Of a stretch of 64,000 nucleotides of DNA, positions 35,133 to 43,651 are shown piece after piece. The notes beneath the pieces were generated by a model. The model ran no database searches, was not told the origin of the DNA, and was given only the letters and a program-made list of their open reading frames with translations. How positions within the stretch are numbered: position 1 is the stretch's first letter; each line of letters opens with the position of its first letter. This stretch comes from Knoellia sp. S7-12. Its GTDB lineage: Bacteria; Actinomycetota; Actinomycetes; Actinomycetales; Dermatophilaceae. Position numbers and translations under genes: made by a program. The stretch covers positions 3,038,001 through 3,102,000 of the forward strand of contig NZ_CP155449.1 of NCBI RefSeq assembly GCF_040518285.1. The letters run 5' to 3'.

Positions 35133-35789
35133 CTACCGCTCCCAGCGCGCCAGCTTCTCAGCCAACTTCGTGTGATCGCGGTCGGCCATGACACGGGCAG
35201 CAAGGACCTCGCGCGCCATCTCACGATCACCCATCCAGGCGCGGAAGACCTCGGGCACCGTGACGCCGTGCCCGGGGCGCCAGGCCACCTGGATCTCATC
35301 GCTGGGGCGAATGGTCCCCTCCTGCGTCACCGATAGATAGGCGCCGGTCCGACCTCGAGCGGTGAACGCCTTCATCCACCCGGGCACACCCATGTGCGCT
35401 GCGAAGGTGGCGCAGGGAACGCGGGGCGCCGTCACAGTCAGGACGACCGAGCTGCCGACGCGCCACTGCTCGCCGACGACTGAGGCGTCGACGTCGAAGC
35501 CGGCCGTCGTGAGGTTCTCACCAAAGGTGCCCGGCGCGAGGTCCCGCCCGAGATCGACAGCCCACCAGTCCAATTCTTCGCGCGCTACGGCATACACGGC
35601 CTGGGTCGTTCCGCCGTGGTGCTTGAGGTTGACGACAGCGTCACCGGCGACCCCGCTCGCACCAGTGCCTTTCGGGCCAGGGTCGAAGACACTGATCTCG
35701 TCCGTCGGGTGCTTGTCGATCCCGGTGAGCCGCTTGATGATTCCCGCCGTGGGGCGACCGATGTTGACGGAGTGCACGTGCGCGTTCAT
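35133..35789 (-). CDS. MOSC domain protein (YiiM-like)
   Basis: 218 aa from ATG 35789, with TAGGCT six bases upstream. The MOSC fold is clear: VVNLKHHGGTTQAVYAVAREELDWW, APGTFGENLTTAGFDV, VLTVTAPRVPCATFAAHMG with the conserved Cys that binds the molybdenum-sulfur ligand, and SVTQEGTIRPSDEI. The C-terminal 40 residues (3-alpha region) match YiiM-type proteins, which detoxify N-hydroxylated compounds. The stop abuts the repeat array. Confidence 0.9.
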   Translation of the reverse strand: MNAHVHSVNIGRPTAGIIKRLTGIDKHPTDEISVFDPGPKGTGASGVAGDAVVNLKHHGGTTQAVYAVAREELDWWAVDLGRDLAPGTFGENLTTAGFDVDASVVGEQWRVGSSVVLTVTAPRVPCATFAAHMGVPGWMKAFTARGRTGAYLSVTQEGTIRPSDEIQVAWRPGHGVTVPEVFRAWMGDREMAREVLAARVMADRDHTKLAEKLARWER

Positions 35790-35857
35790 GGCTGCAGCCT
35801 AAGTGGGCCTGTGGATATCCCGAACCGCCTTTCCGGCCCTGACGCCACAGTGTGGTG

Positions 35858-36771
35858 ATGACTGATTTCGATCCTTTCCGACCCTTCCTCACCGATTGGG
35901 CATACACCGCGGGGGTGACGAAGCGGGAGCTGTCCGGACCGGCATACCGACAGATCTTCCGTGGTGTCCACATCAGCGCCGACGTCCCGGACTCCCTCGT
36001 GGTGCGCTGCCGTGCCGCCCTGCTGCGCACGCCTGAGTACGGGCTGCTGAGCCACGAGACGGCCGCGCAGTTGTGGGTCCCGTCGTGGCCACGCGACAGC
36101 GATGTGCATGTTGCATTCAGCCGAGGCATCAAGACTGTCGGCGAAGGCATCCGCACCCATCGTTTCCGCTACCCCATGGAGCGATGGCACCGCCACGGGC
36201 TACCCGTCACGGGCCCCGCGATGACGTTGATCCACCTGGCGGTGCGGTTGGACCTTGTCGGGCTGGTGTCTCTCGGCGACCGGATGGTGGCTCGCGACGT
36301 CATCTCACCCGACGAGCTGGTTGCCGCAGCAGAGGCGTGGAGGGCCACGGCAAACGTGCCGCAGTGGCCGCCGCCCGCTTGGTGCGCGCTCGATCGGAAT
36401 CCGTGCCGGAGACACAGTCGCGACTACTCATGGTGCTCGCCGGGCTCCCCGAGCCTGTCTGCAACCACCCCTATGTGGTGGGTGGCCACGAGAGGTTCCG
36501 GCTCGACCTTGCGTGGGTCGAGCCCAAAGTGGCCCTTGAATACGACGGCCGGTGGCACGACGAGCCTGAGCAACGCGCCAAGGACGAGGCCCGCCGCAAG
36601 GAAATGCGCGAAGCCGACTGGATCATCATCGTCATCAGAGCACCGGACCTCTACGACCATCCCGAATCGATCGTGGACGAGGTCGTCCAGGCCCTCCGCA
36701 GTCGCGGGTGTGTCCTCACGCCGAACGTGTCCTACCAACGCTGGTTCCAGCCGCGCGGTCATGTCGCCTGA
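35858..36771 (+). pseudogene. DUF559/AbiEi-like protein with one-base frameshift
   Basis: The N-terminal part (from ATG 35858) reads TDFDPFRPFLTDWAY, RQIFRGVHISADVPDSLVVRC and LLSHETAAQLWVP, typical of the AbiEi-like half of DUF559 proteins. After AEAWR the conserved sequence continues in the next frame as GHGKRAAVAAARLVRARSES and ends with the nuclease-like DUF559 part: ETQSRLLMVLAGLPEP, FRLDLAWVEPKVALEYDGRWH. Restoring one G in the G-run at 36342-36344 would join both halves into about 304 aa. This is either a recent pseudogene or a sequencing error. A short repeat array follows the stop. Confidence 0.75.
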
Positions 36772-36784
36772 GGCGGTCGTGTGC

Positions 36785-36951
36785 GTCTGTCCCGGAGGGG
36801 AGGAATTGGCGACTTCGGGACGCGAGGTGCGCGGACGGCATACCCACGGGTCTGTCCCCGAGGGGAGGAATTGGCGAGTTCGGGACGCGAGGTGCGCGGA
36901 CGGCATACCCACGGGTCTGTCCCCGAGGGGAGGAATTGGTGAGTTCGGGAC
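36785..36951. repeat. Three-copy tandem array, 65 bp unit
   Basis: Cores start at 36789, 36854 and 36919. This is the same core as at 34877 but reversed: GTCCCGGAGGGGAGGAATTG then GCGAGTTCGGGAC. Linkers contain GGACGGCATACCCACGGG. The array begins ~15 bases after the stop of the frameshifted DUF559 gene and ends before the DUF885 promoter. Relative to the upstream gene, orientation is the same as for the MOSC array. CCCCGAGGGG in copies 2 and 3 can form an additional small hairpin. Confidence 0.9.
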
Positions 36952-36996
36952 TAAAGGGGGAGAACAAGAGCCACCGGGGTGGGTAGCGTCGGGCGG

Positions 36997-38721
36997 GTGA
37001 CTGAAACCCCCTCCGCGACCGGCACGACGCCGGCGCCCACGACTGCTCGTGCGTCCACCGCTGTGGACGCCATCGCCGAGCAGCATTTCGACGCCGTCAT
37101 GGCCCGCAGCCCGATCGAGGCGACCTACCTCGGCGTGGACGTGCGCCAGGACGAGCTCGACGACTTCTCACCCGAGGGATATCGCGCCCGGGCCGACCTG
37201 GCCCGCTCCACGCTCTCAAAACTCGCCACCGCCGAGCCCGTCGACGACATCGACCGTGTCACCGTCGCCGCGATGCGTGAGCGCCTCCAGCTCGACGTGG
37301 ACTTCCACGAGGCGGGGCTCGACCAGTGCGACCTCAACGTCATCGCCTCGCCGATGCAGTCGGTGCGCGACGTCTTCGACCTCATGCCGACCGACACCGC
37401 TGAGCAGTGGATGACGATCACCCACCGCCTCGGCGCCCTGCCCACCGCGCTCGACCAGTGGCGCGGATCGCTCCTCGCCTCAGTCGACGCCGACCCCGCC
37501 CACATCTCGGCCCGTCGCCAGGTCGAGGCCTGCATGAAGCAGTGCGACGACCTCGTCGGTGACGACGGCTTCTTCGCGATTTTCGCCACGAGCGCCCACA
37601 CCGCGGGTGACACGCCGTTGCCGCAGGCACTTCAGACTGACCTCGCCGCCGCCGCACAGGGTTGTGCCGACGCCTACGCCGAACTCAGGACCTTCCTCGG
37701 CGAGCAGCTCCTCCCCCGCGCCCGCCCCGAGGACGCCGTGGGTCGCAAGCATTACCAGCTGGCGAGTCGTCTCTTCCTCGGCGCGACCGTCGACCTCGAG
37801 GAGACCTACGCGTGGGGACAGGAGGAGACCGCACGACTCGACGCCGAGATGCGCAGGACCGCCGACCGCATCGTCCCCGGCGGCAGCATCAAGGATGCGA
37901 TCGCAGCGCTCGGTGAGGACCCGGCATACCGGCTCGAAGGCACCGACGCCCTCCAGAAGTGGATGCAGACCAAGGCCGACGAGGTCATGGACCTGCTCGA
38001 TGGCACTCACTTCGACATCCCGGAGCCGGTCCGCACGATTGAGTGCCGGATCGCGCCGACCCACACCGGCGGCATCTACTACACCGGCCCGAGCGAGGAC
38101 TTCACCCGTCCCGGCCGCATGTGGTGGTCGGTGCCGAAGGGGGTAGAGACCTTCGGGACCTGGGCCGAGCTGAGCACCGTCTATCACGAGGGCGTCCCCG
38201 GACACCACCTGCAGGTCGCCCAGACGACCTACCGCGCGGAGCTGCTCAACCGTTGGCGCCGGATGCTCTGCTGGGTGAGCGGCCACGGCGAGGGCTGGGC
38301 CCTCTATGCGGAGCGGCTCATGACCGAACTCGGCCACATGGACGATCCCGGCAACTACCTCGGCTTCCTCAATGCGCAGTCGCTGCGCGCCGCCCGCGTC
38401 GTCCTCGACATCGGCATCCACTGCGGCTTCGAGGCGCCTGCGGAGGTCGGCGGTGGCGAATGGACCTACGACAAGGCGTGGGCCTACCTCAATGCGCACA
38501 ACAACGACGAGGAGGCCTCGCTCCGCTTCGAACTCGATCGCTACCTCGGCTGGCCGGGGCAGGCTCCGAGCTACAAGATCGGCGAGCGCATCTGGATGCA
38601 GCTGCGTGACGAAACCGCTGCGCGAGAGGGCGATTCGTTCGACCCGAAGGCCTTCCACCGTCGTGCGCTCGACGTCGGATCGGTGGGGCTGGACGTCCTG
38701 GTCGAGGCCATGCGCGCCTGA
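36997..38721 (+). CDS. DUF885 family protein (M32/metallopeptidase-like)
   Basis: 574 aa from GTG 36997; TAGCGT seven bases upstream supports this start. The all-helical DUF885 pattern is seen: EQHFDAVMARSPIEATYLG near the N-terminus, TGGIYYTGPSEDFTRPGRMWW, and TVYHEGVPGHHLQVAQ, an H-E-x-x-x-x-H-H zinc-type motif around residue 403. VSGHGEGWALYAERLMTELG carries the distal Glu, and the end reads IGERIWMQLRDE. Family members are thought to be cytoplasmic metallopeptidases or carboxypeptidases. No signal peptide is visible. Confidence 0.9.
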   Translation: MTETPSATGTTPAPTTARASTAVDAIAEQHFDAVMARSPIEATYLGVDVRQDELDDFSPEGYRARADLARSTLSKLATAEPVDDIDRVTVAAMRERLQLDVDFHEAGLDQCDLNVIASPMQSVRDVFDLMPTDTAEQWMTITHRLGALPTALDQWRGSLLASVDADPAHISARRQVEACMKQCDDLVGDDGFFAIFATSAHTAGDTPLPQALQTDLAAAAQGCADAYAELRTFLGEQLLPRARPEDAVGRKHYQLASRLFLGATVDLEETYAWGQEETARLDAEMRRTADRIVPGGSIKDAIAALGEDPAYRLEGTDALQKWMQTKADEVMDLLDGTHFDIPEPVRTIECRIAPTHTGGIYYTGPSEDFTRPGRMWWSVPKGVETFGTWAELSTVYHEGVPGHHLQVAQTTYRAELLNRWRRMLCWVSGHGEGWALYAERLMTELGHMDDPGNYLGFLNAQSLRAARVVLDIGIHCGFEAPAEVGGGEWTYDKAWAYLNAHNNDEEASLRFELDRYLGWPGQAPSYKIGERIWMQLRDETAAREGDSFDPKAFHRRALDVGSVGLDVLVEAMRA

Positions 38722-38731
38722 GAGAAAGCAG

Positions 38732-38764
38732 AGGTATGCCGTCCGCTCACCGGACGGCATACCT
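38732..38764. terminator. Perfect 14-bp hairpin made of CGGCATAC octamers
   Basis: AGGTATGCCGTCCG and its exact complement CGGACGGCATACCT flank a CTCAC loop, ten bases after the DUF885 stop and before the convergent lipase stop. It is the strongest bidirectional terminator in the window. Both arms contain the overrepresented octamer. Confidence 0.85.
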
Positions 38765-38789
38765 TCTCGGGTGCTTCAGTTGGTGCGGG

Positions 38790-40067
38790 TCACCAGATCG
38801 CCCAGCAGGCGTTGACCTGCGGGAGCCCGGCGAAGCGCGCCTCGAAGAACGCAAAGCTCTCGGCGAGCGAGGGAGCGACACCGCCGATGTGCAATGGCAC
38901 GCCATTGGTGGACAGGCGAATGTTGGCGCCGCGGGCGCACCAGTCCTTGGCGAGCTGTTTGCCGACGGCGTAGGGGATGACGTCGTCGAGGACCGAGTGC
39001 GAGACGAGCACCGGCATGGCCGGCTTGCGGTTGCCGATGCGGTTCTCGGCAACGATCGACTTCAACGGCTCCTCCGCGAGGTGGGCGGTGAGCGGTCGCC
39101 CGTCCTTGGTCAGGGTGGCCGAGTTCTGGAACGCCGAGTTCGCCAGGTCGAAGACGCAGCTGTTCTCGGTGCGCTTGGCCACGGCCTTGCCGGTGTCGTC
39201 GAGATAAGTGTTGATGTCGAGCCCGTGACCGGCGGACAGGCCGATCAGGGCGTAGTTGAGGAACTCCGCGTAGAGGCTCTTGTCGAGGTTGGCCGCGACC
39301 TTCGTCAGGTCTGCCGGGACGGCTCCGGCGACCGCGCCCTTGACCCTGAGCTCAGGCGCGTAGGTGCTGGCGAGCTCGGCCGCGGATCCCGCGCCACCGC
39401 CACCCTGCGAGTAGCCGTAGAGACCGATCGGGGTCGTGCTCGTGAGGGTGGTGCCGGGGCGCTTGAGTGCGGCGCGGGCGATGTCGAGCACGGCCTGCCC
39501 CTGTGCCGCGCGGTTCATGTAGGTGTGCGTGCCAGGCGTCCCGAGACCCTGGTAGTCGGTGATGGCGACGGCGTAGCCGCGGGCGATGAAGCCCTGGAGG
39601 AGGTAGTGCTCGTACTCGGTGAACGTCTCGGCCATCTGGCGCGACGGCGCACAGCGGTCACCGACACCCTGGGTGCCGACCGCGAAACTGATGAGGGGAC
39701 GCGAACCGATGCCGAGGTAGGGCGCCTTCGGCTCGAAGACCGTGCCGGTGACGGCGATCGGGCGAGCGAGCCGGTCCTTGGAGGCATACATCAGGCGGGT
39801 GGCGGTGAGGCTGTACTTCGACAGACCCAGCGGGTCGATGAAGAGAGTGGGCGGCTCGATCCGGATGATCGTGCCCGACGTGGCGGGGATCGAAGCCGGC
39901 GGCTCATAGAAGGCCGGTCGCGCCGGCTCAGGGGTGTTGGTGACGGTCGTCGCCCCGGCAGTGCCGGGGACGGAGTCGGGACCAGCCGAAGCCGGTGCAG
40001 CCACTGCGGCCACGAGGCCGAGGGCGGCGAGCGGGACGAGGGCCCGACGGAACATGCGTGACGTCAT
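38790..40067 (-). CDS. Secreted lipase (LIP/secretory lipase family)
   Basis: 425 aa from ATG 40067, with AAAGG seven bases upstream; a longer start at 40106 would precede the signal peptide. The signal peptide runs MTSRMFRRALVPLAALGL to APASA. The mature alpha/beta hydrolase has GTQGVGDRCAPS, GYAVAITDYQGLGTPG (oxyanion region), LYGYSQGGGGAG (nucleophile Ser in GYSQG), MPVLVSHSVLDDVIPYAVG (acid) and NGVPLHIGGVAP (His). This matches the fungal/actinobacterial secretory lipase family acting on triacylglycerols or esters. Confidence 0.9.
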   Translation of the reverse strand: MTSRMFRRALVPLAALGLVAAVAAPASAGPDSVPGTAGATTVTNTPEPARPAFYEPPASIPATSGTIIRIEPPTLFIDPLGLSKYSLTATRLMYASKDRLARPIAVTGTVFEPKAPYLGIGSRPLISFAVGTQGVGDRCAPSRQMAETFTEYEHYLLQGFIARGYAVAITDYQGLGTPGTHTYMNRAAQGQAVLDIARAALKRPGTTLTSTTPIGLYGYSQGGGGAGSAAELASTYAPELRVKGAVAGAVPADLTKVAANLDKSLYAEFLNYALIGLSAGHGLDINTYLDDTGKAVAKRTENSCVFDLANSAFQNSATLTKDGRPLTAHLAEEPLKSIVAENRIGNRKPAMPVLVSHSVLDDVIPYAVGKQLAKDWCARGANIRLSTNGVPLHIGGVAPSLAESFAFFEARFAGLPQVNACWAIW

Positions 40068-40128
40068 TGTCAGCCTTTGGTTCGAGTGAGGATCGAGGGT
40101 GAGCACATCGCGGTTGAGCCGAACCTAC

Positions 40129-40144
40129 CGCCGGGTAACCGGCG
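40129..40144. promoter_or_regulatory. 16-bp palindrome in divergent promoter
   Basis: CGCCGGGTAACCGGCG (6-bp arms, GTAA centre) lies in the 138-bp space between the divergent lipase and antiporter genes. It could be a regulator site or a small hairpin. No dedicated regulator is adjacent. Confidence 0.35.
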
Positions 40145-40205
40145 TCGCAAGACTGAGGATCACGTCGGCTGCGTCACACCGTGACCCATCCACGACAATG
40201 GGCCG

Positions 40206-42104
40206 GTGAATCTCGCCCTCACGCTCGCCGCCATCGCCGTGACCGTCATCCTCGTCGCCCGCCTGAGTGCGCCGTTCGGCCTGCCCGCCCCGATCGCCCT
40301 GCTGATCGTGGGGCTCATTGCATCGGTCCTGCCGTTCATCCCCGACGTCTCGCTCGATCCCGATGTCGTCCTTCTTGGCCTGCTCCCACCCCTGCTGTAT
40401 GCCGCCGCGCTCAACACCTCACTCGTCGACATCCGCGCGAATCGCCTTCCGATCCTCGGGTTGTCGGTTGGACTCGTCCTCTTCACGACGTTCGGCGTCG
40501 CCCTGCTCGCGTGGTGGCTGCTGCCCATCCCGTTCACCGTGGCTGTGGCCCTGGGTGCCATCGTCGCGCCGCCGGATGCTGTGGCCGCAACCGCTGTGGC
40601 CCGCGGGATCGGCTTGCCCCGGCGCATCACGACGATCCTCGAGGGCGAGTCCCTGCTCAACGACGCCACCGCTCTCGTCACGCTGCGCACCGCGATCGCC
40701 GCGGCCGGCCTGGCCACGTCGCACCACGGATTCGCCTCTCACGGGCCGGTGTCCGTCGGATCGGTGGCTCGCGACTTCGGCCTCGCGGTCGTGGGCGGCG
40801 TCGGCGTCGGCTGGGTCGTCTTTATGCTCATCGGCCTCATCCGCAAGAACCTCACCGAGGCCACGTCGGACACCGCGCTGTCGTTCGCCGCGCCGTTCCT
40901 GTCCTACCTGCCAGCCGAACAGCTCGGCGCCAGCGGCGTGCTCGCAGTCGTCACGACCGGGTTGCTCCTCGCCCACAAGTCCCTGGTCCTGCAGTCCGCT
41001 GCGTCGCGTCTGAGTGAACGCGTGAACTGGGCCAGCATCACCTTCCTCCTCGAGAACACCGTCTTCCTCCTCATCGGGTTGCAGCTGTCGAGCACCGTCA
41101 CCGACGTCCGGGCGAGCGAGATCACACTTGGGCGCGCCGTCATCGTCGGGGTCGCCGTGCTCGTCGCCGTCCTCGTGCTGCGGCCCGTGTGGATGTTCCC
41201 GTTCAGCTATCTCTCGGGCGTGCTGGGCAAGGCGGAGCGTATGCCGAGCAAGGCCGCGAGCGTCGCCGTCACCTCCTGGGCCGGCATGCGCGGGGTGGTC
41301 ACCCTCGCGGCGGCGCTCACCCTGCCGCCAGACACTCCAGCGCGGCCCACGCTCATCCTCATCGCCCTCATCGTCACCGTGGGGACGCTGGCCCTGCAGT
41401 CGTCCACCCTCCCGGCCCTGGCTCGTGCCCTGGGTGTCCGAGGGCCGGACCCTCGCGAGGACGCGCTCCAGGAAGCAACTGTCGTGCAGGCCGCGACAGG
41501 TGCCGGTCTGCGATCGCTCGACGAGGAGCCCGGGCTCGATCCGGTTGTCGCACAGGAGCTCCGTGAGAACGCAGCCCTGCGGGTCAACCGCATCTGGGAG
41601 CGCCTTGGCACCCTGGGTCCGAGCGATACCGAGCCGCCCACGGAGACCCGACGACGGCTTCGGATGGTCATGCTCGATGCAGAGCGGCACGAGCTGGTTC
41701 GCATCCGCGACGAGGACGACGTCGACCACGAGATCCTCTCGAGTGTCATGAACCAGCTCGACGCCGAAGAGGCTGCCCTCACCTGGAGCATGGCCCGGGC
41801 CGCCCGGTTGCGTGACGCGCCACTCCTCACGCCGGACCAGGTGTCTCCGGGCTGCTCACACCTCAGCTCCCTGCCCGACTGCGCCGTCCCCTCCACTGCC
41901 GACGGCTGTGAGGAGTGCCTTCGTGAAGGTGAGACGTGGGTGCACCTGCGGATCTGCGTCTCCTGCGGCCATGTCGGCTGTTGCGACTCGTCGCCGGGGC
42001 AGCACGCCGGGAAGCACTTCACCGCAACGCGTCACCCCGTGATGCGCTCGCTCGAGCCGGGTGAGGCATGGAGATGGTGCTTCGTCGACGAGGTGCTGGG
42101 ATGA
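40206..42104 (+). CDS. CPA1 Na+/H+ antiporter with C-terminal UBP-type zinc finger
   Basis: 632 aa. Residues ~1-410 form a 10-12 helix CPA1 exchanger: LIVGLIASVLPFIPDVSLDPD, GAIVAPPDAVAATAVARGIG, LEGESLLNDATALV (ion-binding N-D), SWAGMRGVVTLAAALTLP. A soluble helical region follows. Residues ~545-632 carry GCSHLSSLPDCAVP, GCEECLREGETWVHLRICVSCGHVGCCDSSPGQHAGKHF, with the Cys/His spacing of a zf-UBP domain. Such fusions are known in actinobacteria; the finger may sense or scaffold at the membrane. The stop overlaps maf by four bases. Confidence 0.9.
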   Translation: MNLALTLAAIAVTVILVARLSAPFGLPAPIALLIVGLIASVLPFIPDVSLDPDVVLLGLLPPLLYAAALNTSLVDIRANRLPILGLSVGLVLFTTFGVALLAWWLLPIPFTVAVALGAIVAPPDAVAATAVARGIGLPRRITTILEGESLLNDATALVTLRTAIAAAGLATSHHGFASHGPVSVGSVARDFGLAVVGGVGVGWVVFMLIGLIRKNLTEATSDTALSFAAPFLSYLPAEQLGASGVLAVVTTGLLLAHKSLVLQSAASRLSERVNWASITFLLENTVFLLIGLQLSSTVTDVRASEITLGRAVIVGVAVLVAVLVLRPVWMFPFSYLSGVLGKAERMPSKAASVAVTSWAGMRGVVTLAAALTLPPDTPARPTLILIALIVTVGTLALQSSTLPALARALGVRGPDPREDALQEATVVQAATGAGLRSLDEEPGLDPVVAQELRENAALRVNRIWERLGTLGPSDTEPPTETRRRLRMVMLDAERHELVRIRDEDDVDHEILSSVMNQLDAEEAALTWSMARAARLRDAPLLTPDQVSPGCSHLSSLPDCAVPSTADGCEECLREGETWVHLRICVSCGHVGCCDSSPGQHAGKHFTATRHPVMRSLEPGEAWRWCFVDEVLG

Positions 42105-42781
42105 CGTCGCCGAGGGTTCCGGTGCCACTCGTCCTCGCCTCGGCCTCACCGGCCCGGCTCGCGACCCTGCGTGCGGCCGGAGTCGAGCCCATCGTGCAGG
42201 TGAGCGGCGTCGACGAGGACGCGGCCCTGGCTGCGGCCGAGGCGATCCACGGCACCCTCTCCCCCGCCGACGTGGCGCTGCTGCTCGCCCGCGCCAAGGC
42301 CGAGGACGTCGTGCGTGCCCGAGTCGAGGGTGACGAGACCGAATCCCTTGTGCTTGGCTGCGACTCAGTCCTCGAGCTCGACGGCGAGATCCACGGCAAG
42401 CCCGCCGACTCGGCCGAAGCGACGTCGCGATGGCAGCGGATGCGCGGCCGCTCGGGCGTGCTCCATACCGGCCACTGGTTGATCGATGACCGTGACCCCG
42501 ATGATGGCGGCACGAGTGGCGTTGTCGGCGCGACCGCATCAACGACGGTGCACTTCGCCGATCTCGACGACGACGAGATCGCAGCCTACGTCGCGACGGG
42601 TGAGCCACTGCGTGTCGCTGGCGCCTTCACCCTCGACGGTCTCGGCGCCCCCTATGTGAGTGCCATCGAGGGCGACCCGTCCAATGTTGTCGGCGTGTCC
42701 CTCCCGCTTCTGCGCGACCTCCTCGCCGAGCTGCAGCTCCCGTGGCGGGCGATCCGTGGGCCGGTTCGGGAAAGTACTTGA
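42101..42781 (+). CDS. maf: Maf-family nucleotide pyrophosphatase
   Basis: 226 aa from ATG 42101, in an ATGA overlap with the antiporter stop. It begins VPLVLASASPARLATLRAAG (nucleotide site), followed by LVLGCDSVLELDGEIHGKP (catalytic Asp), WQRMRGRSGVLHTGHWL and GAFTLDGLGAPYVSAIEGDPSNVVGVSLPL. Maf proteins hydrolyse non-canonical NTPs such as dTTP, UTP or modified bases. In Mycobacterium maf also follows accD5-accE. The insertion here of MOSC to antiporter genes between accE and maf is lineage-specific. Confidence 0.92.
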   Translation: MTSPRVPVPLVLASASPARLATLRAAGVEPIVQVSGVDEDAALAAAEAIHGTLSPADVALLLARAKAEDVVRARVEGDETESLVLGCDSVLELDGEIHGKPADSAEATSRWQRMRGRSGVLHTGHWLIDDRDPDDGGTSGVVGATASTTVHFADLDDDEIAAYVATGEPLRVAGAFTLDGLGAPYVSAIEGDPSNVVGVSLPLLRDLLAELQLPWRAIRGPVREST

Positions 42782-42807
42782 CAAAGTGGAAAGTAGTTTC
42801 TTAGAGT
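42770..42807 (+). promoter_or_regulatory. Promoter with repeated AAAGT elements
   Basis: TTGACA (42778-42783) and TAGAGT (42802-42807) are 18 bp apart, a near-ideal sigma-70-type promoter for the 42844 operon. It is overlaid by GAAAGTACTTG, ACAAAGTGG and GAAAGTAGTTTC; ACTTGACAAAGT and GAAAGTAGTTTC are imperfect palindromes. The winged-helix regulator encoded second in the operon is the likely ligand; autoregulation is inferred. Confidence 0.7.
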
Positions 42808-42843
42808 CGAAGCATCGACACCGACTCACGATGGGGATCTGAC

Positions 42844-43320
42844 ATGGGCAATACCTCGAGCCACGACACCCAGCAGGCCCGCGCCGCTCTGGACCAGGCC
42901 GACCGCATCGCGCTGGCGACCGACCGTGACCGCCGGGTCCACGGGCTTGCCACCGCTGTTTTCGGAGCAGTCATGGGCATCTATGTGGCCGCTCACCGAT
43001 TTGTCGATGGGCAGGGTTGGGCCGAGAGTGGGCTCTTCGGGGCGTATGTCGTCATCCTGATGGCGTTGGCCGTCTGGCAGCGGCGCGCGGCCAACACGAC
43101 TCCTCGAGGCGCGCGACACATCGGCTACGTCGGTTTGGCTGGCTCAGCGGTCCTCATGATCGCGTCGGTCGTCTGGTTGAACCTCCGTCAGGGCGACAAC
43201 CGCGTGGCGGGGATCGGTGAACAGCCCGACCACTGGTGGGTCTATGCGATCGTCGCCGTCGTCACGGCCCTGCCGTCCCTGGCCGCCGGTCACGTGATCT
43301 TCTACGGCCGACGCGCATGA
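42844..43320 (+). CDS. Small membrane protein co-transcribed with HTH regulator
   Basis: 158 aa. An N-terminal polar stretch (QQARAALDQADRIALATDRDRRVHG) is followed by four hydrophobic segments (about 34-50, 63-78, 92-112, 128-150), the last near VYAIVAVVTALPSLAAGHVIF. I do not recognise a named function, but this layout is common for proteins paired with winged-helix repressors in actinobacteria. GGGGAT precedes the ATG. Its stop overlaps the regulator start (ATGA), so the two are coupled. Confidence 0.85.
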   Translation: MGNTSSHDTQQARAALDQADRIALATDRDRRVHGLATAVFGAVMGIYVAAHRFVDGQGWAESGLFGAYVVILMALAVWQRRAANTTPRGARHIGYVGLAGSAVLMIASVVWLNLRQGDNRVAGIGEQPDHWWVYAIVAVVTALPSLAAGHVIFYGRRA

Positions 43321-43634
43321 CACCACCGGAGACCTCCGCGACGGGGCACGCCCGTCACCAGCTCGACGAGCACATTCACGCCCCCGTCCGGTTCAGCATC
43401 GTCGCCGCACTCGCCACCGTCGACGAGAGCGAGTTCGCCACCGTCCGTGACGCCATCGAGGTCTCCGACTCGGTCCTGTCCAAGCAGGCCAGCGCCCTCG
43501 AGGCCGCCGGCTACGTCAAGGTCCGCAAGGGCTACGTCGGCAAACGACCACGAACCTGGCTCTCGCTCACGGGTCGTGGGCGCACGGCATACGCGAAGCA
43601 TTTGACTGCCCTGCGCGAGATCGCCGGCGGCTGA
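43317..43634 (+). CDS. Winged-helix regulator (HTH_27/MarR-like)
   Basis: 105 aa. It is a single winged helix: LDEHIHAPVRFSIVAALATVDESEFATVRDAIEVSDSVLSKQASALEAAGYVKVRKGYVGKRPRTWLSLTGRGR, described here in pieces (helices 15-80, wing 70-85). Recognition helix is SDSVLSKQASALEAAG. It is coupled to the membrane protein upstream and probably binds the AAAGT-rich promoter of its own operon. Small one-domain regulators of this type often respond to stress or a ligand via a partner. Confidence 0.87.
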   Translation: MTPPETSATGHARHQLDEHIHAPVRFSIVAALATVDESEFATVRDAIEVSDSVLSKQASALEAAGYVKVRKGYVGKRPRTWLSLTGRGRTAYAKHLTALREIAGG

Positions 43635-43651
43635 GGGGACCCACCCACGTC

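Noticed and set aside
34877..36951. CRISPR array
   Set aside because: The linkers between cores are nearly identical instead of unique spacers, the unit is too long, and no cas genes are present.
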